A DNA stretch of 64,000 bases, taken from NCBI GenBank assembly GCA_030584065.1, contig CP129489.1, positions 3,574,235 to 3,638,234 of the forward strand, read 5' to 3'. The notes under the pieces are model-generated. The model was given only the letters and a program-made list of their open reading frames with translations. It ran no database searches and was not told the origin of the DNA. This document shows, piece after piece, positions 46,203 through 54,736 of the stretch (position 1 is its first letter; every line of letters starts with the position of its first letter). Made by a program: the position numbers and the translations under genes. Source of the DNA: Flavobacteriales bacterium. Lineage in GTDB: Bacteria > Bacteroidota > Bacteroidia > Flavobacteriales_F > PHOS-HE28.

Positions 46203-47351
46203 TTACTGGTTGAAGAAGCGCTTCACCGCGCCGGTGATGTGGCTGAGTTGGTCGTTGTCGAGCTCGGTGCTCATGGGCAGGGAGAGCACCTCGTGGGTGA
46301 TGGATTCGGTCACGGGCAATGATCCTTCGCCGAAGCGGGCCGTCTTGTACGCATTCTGCAGGTGGCAGGGTACAGGGTAGTAGATCATGGCGGGAACGCC
46401 CCGGTCCTCCAGGTGCTTCTTGAGGGCGTCGCGCCTTCCGCCCGCCACCTTCAGGGTGTACTGGTGGAAGACATGGGTGCTGCTGGCGCTGCGCTCCGGC
46501 AGGGTCAGCCCCGGAATCCCTGCGAAAGCCTCGTCGTAGGCGGAGGCGGCGCGGTTGCGCGCTGCGGCGTAATCATCCAGGTGCCGCAGCTTGATCCGCA
46601 GGATGGCGGCCTGAAGGCTGTCCAGCCGGCTGTTCACGCCCACCACCTCGTGGTAGTAGCGCACATCGCTGCCGTGGTTGCACACCCGGCGGAGCTTCTT
46701 CGCCAGGTCGTCGTCATTGGTGAACAGGGCGCCGCCGTCGCCGTAGCAGCCCAGGTTCTTGCTGGGGAAGAAGCTGGTGGTGCCGATGTGGCCGATGGTC
46801 CCGGCCTTCTTCTTCGAACCGTCGCTGAAGGCGTAGTCGCTGCCCACGGCTTGGCAGTTGTCCTCGATCACGAAGAGGCCGTGTTCCTTGGCGATGGCCA
46901 TGACCTGCTCCATGTCGGCGCTTTGGCCGAAAAGGTGGACGGGTACGATGGCCCGTGTCTTCGGCGTGACCTTCCGCTTGACGTCGGCGGGGTCGATGTT
47001 GAAGGTGCCGGGCAGCACATCCGCGAACACCGGCGTGAGGCCCAGCAAGCCGATCACCTCCACGGTGGCCACGAAGGTGAAGCTGGGGGTGATCACCTCA
47101 TCGCCTGGCTTCAGCCCCAGCGCCATCATGGCGATCTGCAGGGCGTCGGTGCCATTGGCGCAGCCGATCGCATGCTTCACGCCGAGGTAGGCAGCCAGCT
47201 CCTGCTCGAAGCTCTTCACCTCCGGGCCATTGATGAAGGCGGCGCTCTCCAGCACCCGGATCACCGCGGCATCCACTTCGTCCTTGATCCTGTGGTATTG
47301 GCCGACGAGGTCGACCATTTGGATGGGCTTCGTAGGCGCGGTGGATTCCAT
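46203..47351 (-). CDS. DegT/DnrJ/EryC1-family sugar aminotransferase (WbpE-like)
   Basis: A 382-residue PLP enzyme. Features include the N-terminal QMVDLVGQYHRIKDEVDAAV, the HAIGCANGTDALQIAMMALG substrate region, IEDNCQAVGSDYAF, the PLP lysine in TTSFFPSKNLGCYGDGGAL, and the NSRLDSLQAAIL block. The IEDNCQA form and length resemble WbpE, which aminates C-3 of the keto sugar made by WbpB. With the WbpA-, B- and D-like genes this completes a four-enzyme route to UDP-GlcNAc3NAcA. It is the first gene of the upstream part of the cluster. Confidence 0.88.
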   Translation of the reverse strand: MESTAPTKPIQMVDLVGQYHRIKDEVDAAVIRVLESAAFINGPEVKSFEQELAAYLGVKHAIGCANGTDALQIAMMALGLKPGDEVITPSFTFVATVEVIGLLGLTPVFADVLPGTFNIDPADVKRKVTPKTRAIVPVHLFGQSADMEQVMAIAKEHGLFVIEDNCQAVGSDYAFSDGSKKKAGTIGHIGTTSFFPSKNLGCYGDGGALFTNDDDLAKKLRRVCNHGSDVRYYHEVVGVNSRLDSLQAAILRIKLRHLDDYAAARNRAASAYDEAFAGIPGLTLPERSASSTHVFHQYTLKVAGGRRDALKKHLEDRGVPAMIYYPVPCHLQNAYKTARFGEGSLPVTESITHEVLSLPMSTELDNDQLSHITGAVKRFFNQ

Positions 47352-47448
47352 CGATCGGCGGATGAAGGGGTTCGGAGAGCGGCGCCGAAGATAGCCACGC
47401 CCCTTGCCGGGTGGCGGCTGCCGGCATTCCGCCGACGGACGCACACGG

Positions 47449-47456
47449 TACCTTCG
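47449..47456 (+). promoter_or_regulatory. -7 promoter element for the outer-membrane protein gene
   Basis: TACCTTCG ends 4 bases before the ATG at 47461, predicting a leaderless transcript. Confidence 0.5.
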
Positions 47457-47460
47457 CCGC

Positions 47461-48210
47461 ATGCGCGCCCTCATCGCCCTCCTCGCGTTCCTTCCCTGCG
47501 CCGCCCAGGCCCAGCGGACGGGCAGCATCCGGGACAGCACCATCGCCTTGGTGGCCGTGCAGCCTAGCTATGCGCACCAATGGCCGGGCGGCGACCTCGA
47601 GACCCGATTCGGCCATAACAGCAACATCGGCATCTCGGCCTACCGCAAATTCCGGAGCAATTGGCTGGTAGGCGGGGAGGGGAGCTTCCTCTTCGGCAAT
47701 CAGGTGCGCGAGCCGGGCATCCTGCGGAACGTGGTGAACAGCGCGGGGCAGATCGTGGACAAGGACGGACTCATGGCCGATGTCTTCCTCTACCAGCGGG
47801 GCTGGACGGCCTTCGGGTTCGCCGGGCGCCTGTTCCCGGTCATCGGACCCAATCCCAACAGCGGGCTGGTGGTGAAGGTGGGCGCCGGCTACATGCGTCA
47901 CAAGGTCAGGGTGCAGACCCAGCGCAACGTGGTGCCGCAGCTCGAGGGCGACTACCTGCAGGGCTATGACCGCCTCACTGCGGGCCCGGCGGTGCTCGGC
48001 TACGTGGGCTACCACCATTTCGGCAATCGCCGGCTCATGAACTTCCACATGGGCGCAGAGGTGATGGCGGGCTTCACGGAGCCGCTGCGGGCCTACAACT
48101 TCGATACGGAACAGTACAATACCGGCGGTCGTACGGACCTGCTCATGGGGCTCCGGGCGGGCATCACCCTGCCCATCTACCGCCGGGCGGACGATCGCTA
48201 CCGGTACTGA
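47461..48210 (+). CDS. Predicted outer-membrane beta-barrel protein, unknown function
   Basis: A 249-residue protein with signal peptide MRALIALLAFLPCAAQAQ and alternating hydrophobic/polar strands with aromatic girdles, for example VGGEGSFLFG and GLVVKVGAGYMRHKV. It ends R-Y-R-Y, compatible with an outer-membrane barrel. No plug or enzymatic motif is seen. The start is fixed by a TACCTTCG element 4 bases upstream. waaA begins 1 base after its stop, so the pair is probably one operon linking an outer-membrane protein with LPS core synthesis. Confidence 0.72.
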   Translation: MRALIALLAFLPCAAQAQRTGSIRDSTIALVAVQPSYAHQWPGGDLETRFGHNSNIGISAYRKFRSNWLVGGEGSFLFGNQVREPGILRNVVNSAGQIVDKDGLMADVFLYQRGWTAFGFAGRLFPVIGPNPNSGLVVKVGAGYMRHKVRVQTQRNVVPQLEGDYLQGYDRLTAGPAVLGYVGYHHFGNRRLMNFHMGAEVMAGFTEPLRAYNFDTEQYNTGGRTDLLMGLRAGITLPIYRRADDRYRY

Positions 48211-48211
48211 G

Positions 48212-49501
48212 ATGCCGCTGCTCTACGACTTGGGCCTGGGGCTCTACCATGCAGGCATCCGGCTGGCCGCGCCGTTCCACCCGAAGGCCCGGCGATGGGT
48301 GGCCGGCAGGCACGGGCTCTGGGAGCGGCTGCAGGCCAGGCGGAGCGAGCTGAACGGCTGCCTGTGGATGCACTGCGCCAGCGTGGGGGAGTTCGAGCAG
48401 GGCCTGCCGGTGCTGGAGGCGCTCAAGGCGGACCGCCCTGACCTGCCGGTACTCGTCACCTTCTTCAGCCCCAGCGGGTATGAGGCGCGCCGGCACCATC
48501 CCATCGCCACGCATGTGGAGTACCTGCCGGCCGATGGCGCCGCCAGGGCCCGCCGGATGATCGGCTTGGTGCAGCCGAAGGCCGTGCTGTGGGTGAAGTA
48601 CGAGTTCTGGTACCACTGGCTGAGCGCATTCCGCCGTGCGCGCGTGCCGGTCTTCCTGGTATCCGGCATTTTCAGGCCGGAGCAGCCGTTCTTCCGGTGG
48701 TGGGGGCGCACGCACCGGCGGATGCTCGCCTGCTTCGAGCGGCTATTCGTGCAGGACGAGGCCTCGCGCGACCTCCTCGCTACGATCGGGGTCGGCCAGG
48801 TGACCGTGAGCGGCGACACCCGCTACGATCGCGTGGATGCCATCGCCCGCACCGCGGGCGTAGTGCCCATCGGCAAGGCCTTCCAGCGCGCCATGGAAGG
48901 CCCCGTGCTCATCGCCGGCAGCACATGGCCCCAGGATGAGCAGGTCATCGCAACGGCTTTGGGCCGCATGAGTCGGCCGCCCCGCCTGCTGCTTGTGCCC
49001 CATGAGCTGGATGAGGCCGGGCTGCAGCGCGCCGAGCGCATGATGCCGAAGCCCGTGGTGCGTTGGAGCCATTTGGAGGAGCTGCTCGCGGCTCCCTCCG
49101 CTCCGGCCGGGGATGGCCCTCCGGACGAGGATCCCTTGTTCGCGCGCACCCTGCTGGTGGACCGCATGGGGCTGCTGGCCCGCCTTTACCAGCACGGGAG
49201 CATCGCCTATGTGGGAGGGGGGTTCGGTGATGGCATTCACAGCACCTTGGAGGCCGCGGCCTGGGGCCTGCCGATCCTCTTCGGCCCCGAGCACCGCAAG
49301 TTCGCCGAGGCCAAGGCCCTGCTCGAGGCCGGCGGCGCCCGTGAGGTGCGCGATGCCGAAGGCCTTCAGCACGCGCTGACGGGCCTCATCCAGGACGCGG
49401 GAATCCGTGAGGCAGCCGCAGTCGCTTCGCTCGGCGTGGTACGCGAGGGCGTTGGGGCCACGCGTCGCATCGCCGCGGCAGTGGCGCCGTTCCTCGGCTG
49501 A
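48212..49501 (+). CDS. waaA: 3-deoxy-D-manno-octulosonic acid (Kdo) transferase
   Basis: A 429-residue GT-B enzyme: a short N-terminal membrane anchor, LWMHCASVGEFEQGLPVL with the acceptor-site glutamate, LVTFFSPSGYEARR, VKYEFWYHWLSAF, LVSGIF and the C-terminal GGGFGDGIHSTLEAAAWGLPI. It transfers Kdo to lipid A precursor at the inner membrane. It lies 1 base after the outer-membrane protein gene. It ends 1 base before the convergent gene at 49503-51176, with no terminator between. Confidence 0.93.
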   Translation: MPLLYDLGLGLYHAGIRLAAPFHPKARRWVAGRHGLWERLQARRSELNGCLWMHCASVGEFEQGLPVLEALKADRPDLPVLVTFFSPSGYEARRHHPIATHVEYLPADGAARARRMIGLVQPKAVLWVKYEFWYHWLSAFRRARVPVFLVSGIFRPEQPFFRWWGRTHRRMLACFERLFVQDEASRDLLATIGVGQVTVSGDTRYDRVDAIARTAGVVPIGKAFQRAMEGPVLIAGSTWPQDEQVIATALGRMSRPPRLLLVPHELDEAGLQRAERMMPKPVVRWSHLEELLAAPSAPAGDGPPDEDPLFARTLLVDRMGLLARLYQHGSIAYVGGGFGDGIHSTLEAAAWGLPILFGPEHRKFAEAKALLEAGGAREVRDAEGLQHALTGLIQDAGIREAAAVASLGVVREGVGATRRIAAAVAPFLG

Positions 49502-49502
49502 A

Positions 49503-51176
49503 TCAGCGCGCCGTTTCCTTGATCAGATCGATCCGCACCGGCTGGTAAGTGCTGCCGTTCAGCGTGCCGGTGCCGAGCAGGTAGTGCTCGTCCTTCCCCG
49601 CGGTGAGGATCCGCGCGCCGCAGATCAGGTCCTGCGCTCCGCCGCTGGAGAGGATGGACTTGGTGATGAAGGCGCCCTTGTCATCGAAGGCGGCATAGAC
49701 CGAGTACGGCACCCCCACGTCCTTGGTCGTCACCGGCTGCTTGGCCTTGCGCAGGGCGGCCATGTTCTCGCTGTCGAGCAGGAAAAGGAAGAGCCGGTCG
49801 CCGTGCAGCACGCCGTGCGGTGCGCCCACGATCGGGCTCAGGGAGTCCACCCAGCGCTGGAACACGGTGCTCCATTGCTCGTTGCCATCCTTGTCGAAGC
49901 TGCGCGCCTGCACCGGGCCATGGTAGTGGATGAGGAACTCGCGACGGGCACCCTGTTCGCGGCGAACGATGGTGAAGCGCACGGCATTGATGATGAAGAA
50001 TCCGCCATCGCTGCGATGCAGCACCGCCGCCACATCCGTGCCCCAATCCAGGCGCTCCTCGAACTTCTTGCCGCTCTTGAGCAGGGCCTTCACCTCTTCA
50101 TCCTCCTCCGCATCGGAGGATTCCGTCACCGAGCGGCCGCCGCCATCGCCGAGCCCTTCGCCCGAGAAGGGCGCCAGCCAGGGCGCACCCCATTCCGAGG
50201 AGCCCTTCGGGAGCAGGCACGTGAAATTCCCGGCGGCGCTGCCCCGGGAGTCCGTTGCATATAGCCCGTGGTAGGCGAGGGCGCCGTCGCGGGTTCCCAT
50301 CAGCAGGCCGCCCGTGGGTCGCTTGCCCTCCTCCAGCGGCAGCTGGGCGGGTGCGATATCCGCCGCATCGAGCCGATAGAGCACAACCTCCGAGGTGCTG
50401 CCGTTGAAGGCGTTCTCCTTGGACCGATTGCGCAGGATCACATAGGCCGAGCCGTCCGTGTGGGGCATGGCCGAGACAAGGTCGACGCCCTCGGCACGCG
50501 GATCGAGCCGAAGCAGGTGCTGCCACTTCACCGTCATGGTGCGGTCCACCAGCGCGAAGAGGTAGAAGCGCTGCTCATCCTTGTCGCGCAGCTCGGCGCT
50601 GTGGAGGAGCATGTGTGAGCTGTCACCGGCCACGATGGCACGGAAGGGCTGCCGGGTGGGGGTGCCGGGCTTGGGCTGGCCGGGCTCCTTGGGCTGCGGC
50701 TTGGGTTCATCGAGCTGCACGGGGAAGGTGCAGATCCGGTCGAATGCGGGTGGCTGCCGCGTCAGGTTGGGGTCCACATGCTGCCAGAAGAGGGCCACCT
50801 CCTCATCGCGCTGGTTGCGGGCGATGAGCATGGGCTTCCCCCGGAAGACCACCAGGTCCTCCAGCAGCAGCTTCTCGTTCGATGGACCCTTGATTGCCGG
50901 CTCCAGGTTGCGCAGGAACACGAGCTTGTCCCGGTCGTAGAGCTCCAGCCGCGCCTCCTGCTTGGTGGTGGGGCGCCGGTCGAACTCGGGATTGCGGAGC
51001 AGCATCACGGCGTTGGCATTGCTGGCAATCAGGCTGGTGGGCATGATGCTCGCGTCGCCCATGGGGAATTCGCCCATCCGGGCCTTTACCTTCACCTTCA
51101 CCTCGGTCTTGGGCTGGGCATGCGTGAGGCCGGGGATGAGGGCGATGAGCAGGAGCATTGTTCGGATGGCGGTCAT
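49503..51176 (-). CDS. Secreted protein of unknown function
   Basis: A 557-residue protein with signal peptide MTAIRTMLLLIALIPGLTHAQ. A proline/lysine-rich linker (EPKPQPKEPGQPKPGTPTR) is at about residues 160-180. An acidic stretch (SDAEEDEEVKALLKSG) lies near the middle. Several strand-turn segments such as SAMPHTDGSAYVILRNRSKENAFNG suggest a propeller-like fold. There is no T9SS sorting domain and no recognisable enzyme motif, so I cannot assign a function. The start at 51176 was chosen for its signal peptide. A TACATTCA -7-like element lies upstream. It converges with waaA. Confidence 0.7.
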   Translation of the reverse strand: MTAIRTMLLLIALIPGLTHAQPKTEVKVKVKARMGEFPMGDASIMPTSLIASNANAVMLLRNPEFDRRPTTKQEARLELYDRDKLVFLRNLEPAIKGPSNEKLLLEDLVVFRGKPMLIARNQRDEEVALFWQHVDPNLTRQPPAFDRICTFPVQLDEPKPQPKEPGQPKPGTPTRQPFRAIVAGDSSHMLLHSAELRDKDEQRFYLFALVDRTMTVKWQHLLRLDPRAEGVDLVSAMPHTDGSAYVILRNRSKENAFNGSTSEVVLYRLDAADIAPAQLPLEEGKRPTGGLLMGTRDGALAYHGLYATDSRGSAAGNFTCLLPKGSSEWGAPWLAPFSGEGLGDGGGRSVTESSDAEEDEEVKALLKSGKKFEERLDWGTDVAAVLHRSDGGFFIINAVRFTIVRREQGARREFLIHYHGPVQARSFDKDGNEQWSTVFQRWVDSLSPIVGAPHGVLHGDRLFLFLLDSENMAALRKAKQPVTTKDVGVPYSVYAAFDDKGAFITKSILSSGGAQDLICGARILTAGKDEHYLLGTGTLNGSTYQPVRIDLIKETAR

Positions 51177-51250
51177 GAGCGGTCGGTATTGCGGGGCGTG
51201 AATGTAGCGGGACGGGCCTTGCCAGCACCGTGCCAAGCCGGTCGTGAGGC

Positions 51251-51613
51251 TCACCGGAGCTTGGGGTTGCTGCGGTGCCGGTCGGCATCGCGCGCTGTCT
51301 TGGCCGCCATGCGGCGGTGCCATGCGGCCTGCAGGTCCGTGCCGGTCTGGTTGGCCAGGCAGATGACCACGAAGAGCACATCGGCGAGTTCCTCGCCGAG
51401 GTCCTTGGCCTTGTCGCTCTCCTTCTCGCTCTGCTCGCCATAGCGCCTTGCCATGATCCGCGCCACTTCGCCGACCTCTTCGGTGAGCATGGCCATGTTC
51501 GTCAGCGGGTCGAAGTACCGCACGCCGGTTGATCCGATCCAGGAATCCACTTCGGTGCTCAAAAGTTCCAGCGGGGCTGGCGCATTAATCCCGAATTCCT
51601 TAGTTTCGATCAT
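51251..51613 (-). CDS. MazG-like nucleotide pyrophosphohydrolase
   Basis: A 120-residue all-alpha enzyme with the metal-binding pattern MLTEEVGEVARIMARRYG, then DLGEELADVLFVVICLAN (E-E-x-x-E ... E-x-x-D). It hydrolyses nucleoside triphosphates to monophosphates, probably as a house-cleaning enzyme. An unusually long N-terminal segment (WIGSTGVRYFDPLTNMAM) precedes the domain, as in Bacteroidota homologues. It is divergent from the gene at 51629, with only 15 bases between start codons. Confidence 0.87.
   Translation of the reverse strand: MIETKEFGINAPAPLELLSTEVDSWIGSTGVRYFDPLTNMAMLTEEVGEVARIMARRYGEQSEKESDKAKDLGEELADVLFVVICLANQTGTDLQAAWHRRMAAKTARDADRHRSNPKLR
51601..51608 (+). promoter_or_regulatory. 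-7 promoter element for the 51629 gene
   Basis: TAGTTTCG ends 20 bases before the ATG at 51629. It overlaps the first codons of the divergent mazG gene on the other strand. Confidence 0.4.
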
Positions 51614-51628
51614 CTTTCAGGCTGAGTT

Positions 51629-52018
51629 ATGCACAAAGGTCTGTGTCCTTCGGGGAGAAGCAACTGGGCGCTGGCCTTGCTGACCCTTGTGCTGCTGTGC
51701 CTGGCGCCGCGCAAGGCCGTCGGCCAGGATTTGGTGCAGGCGGCCGTTGATGGCCTTTCGGACCCGCAGCAGGCCCGCACGGCGAGTGAAGCGGTGCTCG
51801 CGCTGCCGGGGGTGCTGATGGCCCGGTTCGACGTGCCCACGCGCAACATGATGCTGCACGCCACGGAGCAAGCGGTGCTGGACAAGGCCACGCTCAACGC
51901 TGCGCTGGCCGGCACCGGGGTGCAGGTGCGGTGCGTCAGTCGCCGGCCGGTGCGGCTCGGGCCCTTCCGGCATGTGGATTCCGGTCGCTGTCCGGAGCAA
52001 CCCTTCATCGATCGATGA
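51629..52018 (+). CDS. Small secreted protein with an HMA-like domain
   Basis: A 129-residue protein with an N-terminal signal or anchor segment (WALALLTLVLLCLAPRKAVG). A region of about 65 residues (ARTASEAVLALPGVLMARFDV ... LNAALAGTGVQVRC) has the beta-alpha-beta spacing of a heavy-metal-associated domain but lacks the CxxC copper site. Function is unknown. The stop overlaps the start of the following T9SS protein gene (ATGA), so the two are coupled, and it may be an accessory of that secreted protein (inference). Confidence 0.65.
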   Translation: MHKGLCPSGRSNWALALLTLVLLCLAPRKAVGQDLVQAAVDGLSDPQQARTASEAVLALPGVLMARFDVPTRNMMLHATEQAVLDKATLNAALAGTGVQVRCVSRRPVRLGPFRHVDSGRCPEQPFIDR

Positions 52019-54279
52019 CCGCAGCGGCGCAACGGATGAAGGCCACCCGGGTGCCGCAATCGCTGCGGTTGCTGGCGCTCCTGGCGGCCGCTCTCGTCAT
52101 GGAAGCCGCGGTGGCGTGCATCAACGCCACGCCGTTCGGCACGGCGACAGCGCCGACCAACAACACGCCGCTGACCATCAGCACCTGTACCTTCCAGAGC
52201 GAGTACAATACGGTCAACGGCATCGTGGCGGGCGCCACTTACCAGGTGACGAGTTCCTGCGGCGGCTACGTCACGGTGCGCCGCGGCACACCGGGGGGCG
52301 TCATCGTGGCACAGGGTAATTCGCCGGTATCCTTCACGGCGCCGGTCGCCGGCACCTACTACCTGCACCTCAATACCAATGCAGCGTGCGGAACGGCATC
52401 GGTGTGCTGCACCACCACCATCACCTGCACATCGTGCACCGGGACTACGGGGTGCGTGAATACGGTCGCGTTCGGGACGGTCACCGCGCCGGTGAACCTT
52501 ACGCCGCTCACCATCAGCACCTGCACCTACCAGAGCGAGTACAATACCATCAATGCCGTGGTGGCGGGCGCGACCTATACGGTCGCAAATTCCTGTGGCG
52601 GATACATCACGGTGCGCCAGACCACCTTCAACGGACCGGTGGTGGCCCAGGGCAACGCGCCGCTCACCTTCACGGCACCCGCCAACGGCACCTACTTCGT
52701 GCACTACAACACCAGCGCGGCCTGCGGTACGGCCAGCACCTGCTGCACCACCACCATCACCTGCACGTCGTGCACGGTGACCCCGCCTGCTGGAGCTTGC
52801 ACTGCGGTGAACATCCCCAGCCTACCCGTCACCAATCAAGCGGTGGCGTGCCACGCATCCAACCTCCTGTCCCTGGCCAACATCGCCAACATCTGCGGTT
52901 CGGCCAGCACGCTCTACCTCGGCGGCAACGAAGCCCTTTACACGGTCACGCCCACCGTCACGGGCAACTATGCCATCAATTACACCGGGCAGACCTACAG
53001 TTCCATCTGGGTCTTCAGCGGCGCCTGCCCCGGTGCCGGAGGATTATGCCAAGGGTCGGTGAGCGGCACGGGAGCCGTACAGAATCTGACGGTGACCATG
53101 ACGGCCGGTGTGCAGTACTGGATCCTCTTCGACACCTGGCCTTCGCCCCCCAGCCCCTGCCCGGGGACGTTCAGCATCACCACCTCCTCGGTACCGCCGC
53201 CGGTGGTGGCCAGCGACTGCAACCAGGCTGTGAACGTTTGCACCAACATCAATTTCCAGATTGACCCCAATGGGTTCGGCACGGTGAACGAGGTGCCGCC
53301 GTTGGGGTCGCTGGGCAACCCGGATTATCTAACCGACGGGCTGCCGAGCCCTTGGGGCACGGACAATTGGGGATGCCTCCGGGCCGGAGAGCTCAACAGC
53401 ACATGGATGATCGTGAACGTCCTCACGGGCGGCAGCCTCGAGTTCACTTTCGGCGGGCTGGGCACGCAGGGCGGCTTCTACGATTGGATCATGTACCCCT
53501 ACAATGCATCGGCCTGCTCGCAGGTGGCCGGGAACACGTTGGCCCCGGTCCGTTGCAACTGGAACGGCGTTTCGTTCGGAGGCACAGGATTGGCCGCCAC
53601 GCTCCCGGCTGGCGGCGACGCGACCAACTTCGAGCCGCCGCTCATGGTGGGCAGCTATACGCAATGGCTCATCTGCTTCAGCAACTGGAGTTCGGTGACC
53701 ACGGCGGTTCCGCTCCAGTTCGGCGGTACCGCCGTGGTGAGCTGTTCGCCATTGCCGGTGGAGCTCCTTTCCTTCGAGGCGGAGCGGCGTACCGGCGGGG
53801 TCCAGCTGGAGTGGGTCACAGCGGCGGAGCGGAATGCCTCCCGCTTCGTGGTGGAGCGCTCCTCGGATGCTGAAGCGTGGATGGAAGTGGCAACGGTTGC
53901 GGCCCAAGGGGAGTCCCATGTCACGCTCGTGTACAGGACGGAGGACCGTCACGCGCCATACGGTCAGCTTTACTACCGCCTTCGCATGGTCGATTCGGAT
54001 GGCTCATTCGTGCATTCACCGGTGCGCACCGTTGGAATGGCCGGTGGCCACACGGTGGTGCCGAATCCGGCGACGGAGGGATTCACTGTATGGGATGTGC
54101 CGGAAGGTGCGCACGTGGAGCTGCTGGATGCGTTGGGCCGAGAGGTCCCTGTGCACTGGGAGCGCCATGCGGATGGCTCCGTGCATGCATCGTCATTCGA
54201 TGCGGTTCCGGGCCTCTATTCCGTCCGGGTGGCCGGTTCAGGGGCCGTGGCGGTCACACGCCTGCTGCTGCAGCGCTGA
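52015..54279 (+). CDS. Cys/Thr-rich T9SS cargo protein with duplicated domain
   Basis: A 754-residue secreted protein. The signal peptide (LRLLALLAAALVMEAAVA) is followed by two tandem ~107-residue units at about residues 35-142 and 148-256. They share CxxxxxFGTxTAP, STCTxQSEYNT, SCGGYxTVR and the ending CCTTTITCTSC. A PPC-like domain with LYTVTPTVTGNYAINY follows, then an adhesin-type region, and finally a T9SS type A sorting domain (VVPNPATEGFTVWD ... GLYSVRVAG). Cysteines are frequent and paired, suggesting disulfides outside the cell. It may act as an adhesin; ligand unknown. The start overlaps the upstream small gene. Confidence 0.82.
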   Translation: MTAAAQRMKATRVPQSLRLLALLAAALVMEAAVACINATPFGTATAPTNNTPLTISTCTFQSEYNTVNGIVAGATYQVTSSCGGYVTVRRGTPGGVIVAQGNSPVSFTAPVAGTYYLHLNTNAACGTASVCCTTTITCTSCTGTTGCVNTVAFGTVTAPVNLTPLTISTCTYQSEYNTINAVVAGATYTVANSCGGYITVRQTTFNGPVVAQGNAPLTFTAPANGTYFVHYNTSAACGTASTCCTTTITCTSCTVTPPAGACTAVNIPSLPVTNQAVACHASNLLSLANIANICGSASTLYLGGNEALYTVTPTVTGNYAINYTGQTYSSIWVFSGACPGAGGLCQGSVSGTGAVQNLTVTMTAGVQYWILFDTWPSPPSPCPGTFSITTSSVPPPVVASDCNQAVNVCTNINFQIDPNGFGTVNEVPPLGSLGNPDYLTDGLPSPWGTDNWGCLRAGELNSTWMIVNVLTGGSLEFTFGGLGTQGGFYDWIMYPYNASACSQVAGNTLAPVRCNWNGVSFGGTGLAATLPAGGDATNFEPPLMVGSYTQWLICFSNWSSVTTAVPLQFGGTAVVSCSPLPVELLSFEAERRTGGVQLEWVTAAERNASRFVVERSSDAEAWMEVATVAAQGESHVTLVYRTEDRHAPYGQLYYRLRMVDSDGSFVHSPVRTVGMAGGHTVVPNPATEGFTVWDVPEGAHVELLDALGREVPVHWERHADGSVHASSFDAVPGLYSVRVAGSGAVAVTRLLLQR
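52117..52779 (+). repeat. Tandem ~320-bp duplication within a T9SS gene
   Basis: Two units (about 52117-52437 and 52456-52779) repeat the same coding blocks in the same order, both ending in a CCTTTITCTSC segment. Their sequences have diverged at many positions, so the duplication is not recent. Confidence 0.8.
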
Positions 54280-54282
54280 GGC

Positions 54283-54735
54283 TCACTCGCGCGTGCGGCT
54301 GTCGATGATGATGGTCACAGGGCCGTCGTTGACCAGGGAGACCTTCATGTCGGCGCCGAATTCCCCCGTTTTCACCGGCCTTCCCACCAGCTCGGCCAGG
54401 CGCTGCTTGGCGCGCAGGTAGAGCGGCATGGCTTCCTCGGGCCTCGCGGCCCGCAGGTAGCTCGGGCGATTCCCCTTCACGGTGCTCGCATGCAGGGTGA
54501 ATTGGCTCACGAGCAGCACTTCGCCATGCGCCTGCGTTACGTCCCTGTTCATCACGCCGGCCTCGTCCGGGAAGATGCGCAGCCGGGCGATCTTGCCGCA
54601 GAGCCACTCCAGGTCGTCCACCGTATCGCCGGCCTGCACACCCAGCAGCACCAGCAATCCAGGCCGTATGCGCCCATGCTCCACGCCGCCGATGGTGACG
54701 GCCGCCTCGCTCACTCGTTGCACCACTGCGCGCAT
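54283..54735 (-). CDS. dtd: D-aminoacyl-tRNA deacylase
   Basis: A 150-residue enzyme of normal length with the two signature motifs: LLVSQFTLHASTVKGNRPSY (SQFT) and a C-terminal NDGPVTIIID (GP). It removes D-amino acids, and glycine from mischarged tRNA-Ala, protecting translation. It lies 1 base upstream of an acid phosphatase gene's stop on the same strand, and its own stop is 3 bases from the converging T9SS gene. Confidence 0.95.
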   Translation of the reverse strand: MRAVVQRVSEAAVTIGGVEHGRIRPGLLVLLGVQAGDTVDDLEWLCGKIARLRIFPDEAGVMNRDVTQAHGEVLLVSQFTLHASTVKGNRPSYLRAARPEEAMPLYLRAKQRLAELVGRPVKTGEFGADMKVSLVNDGPVTIIIDSRTRE

Positions 54736-54736
54736 G

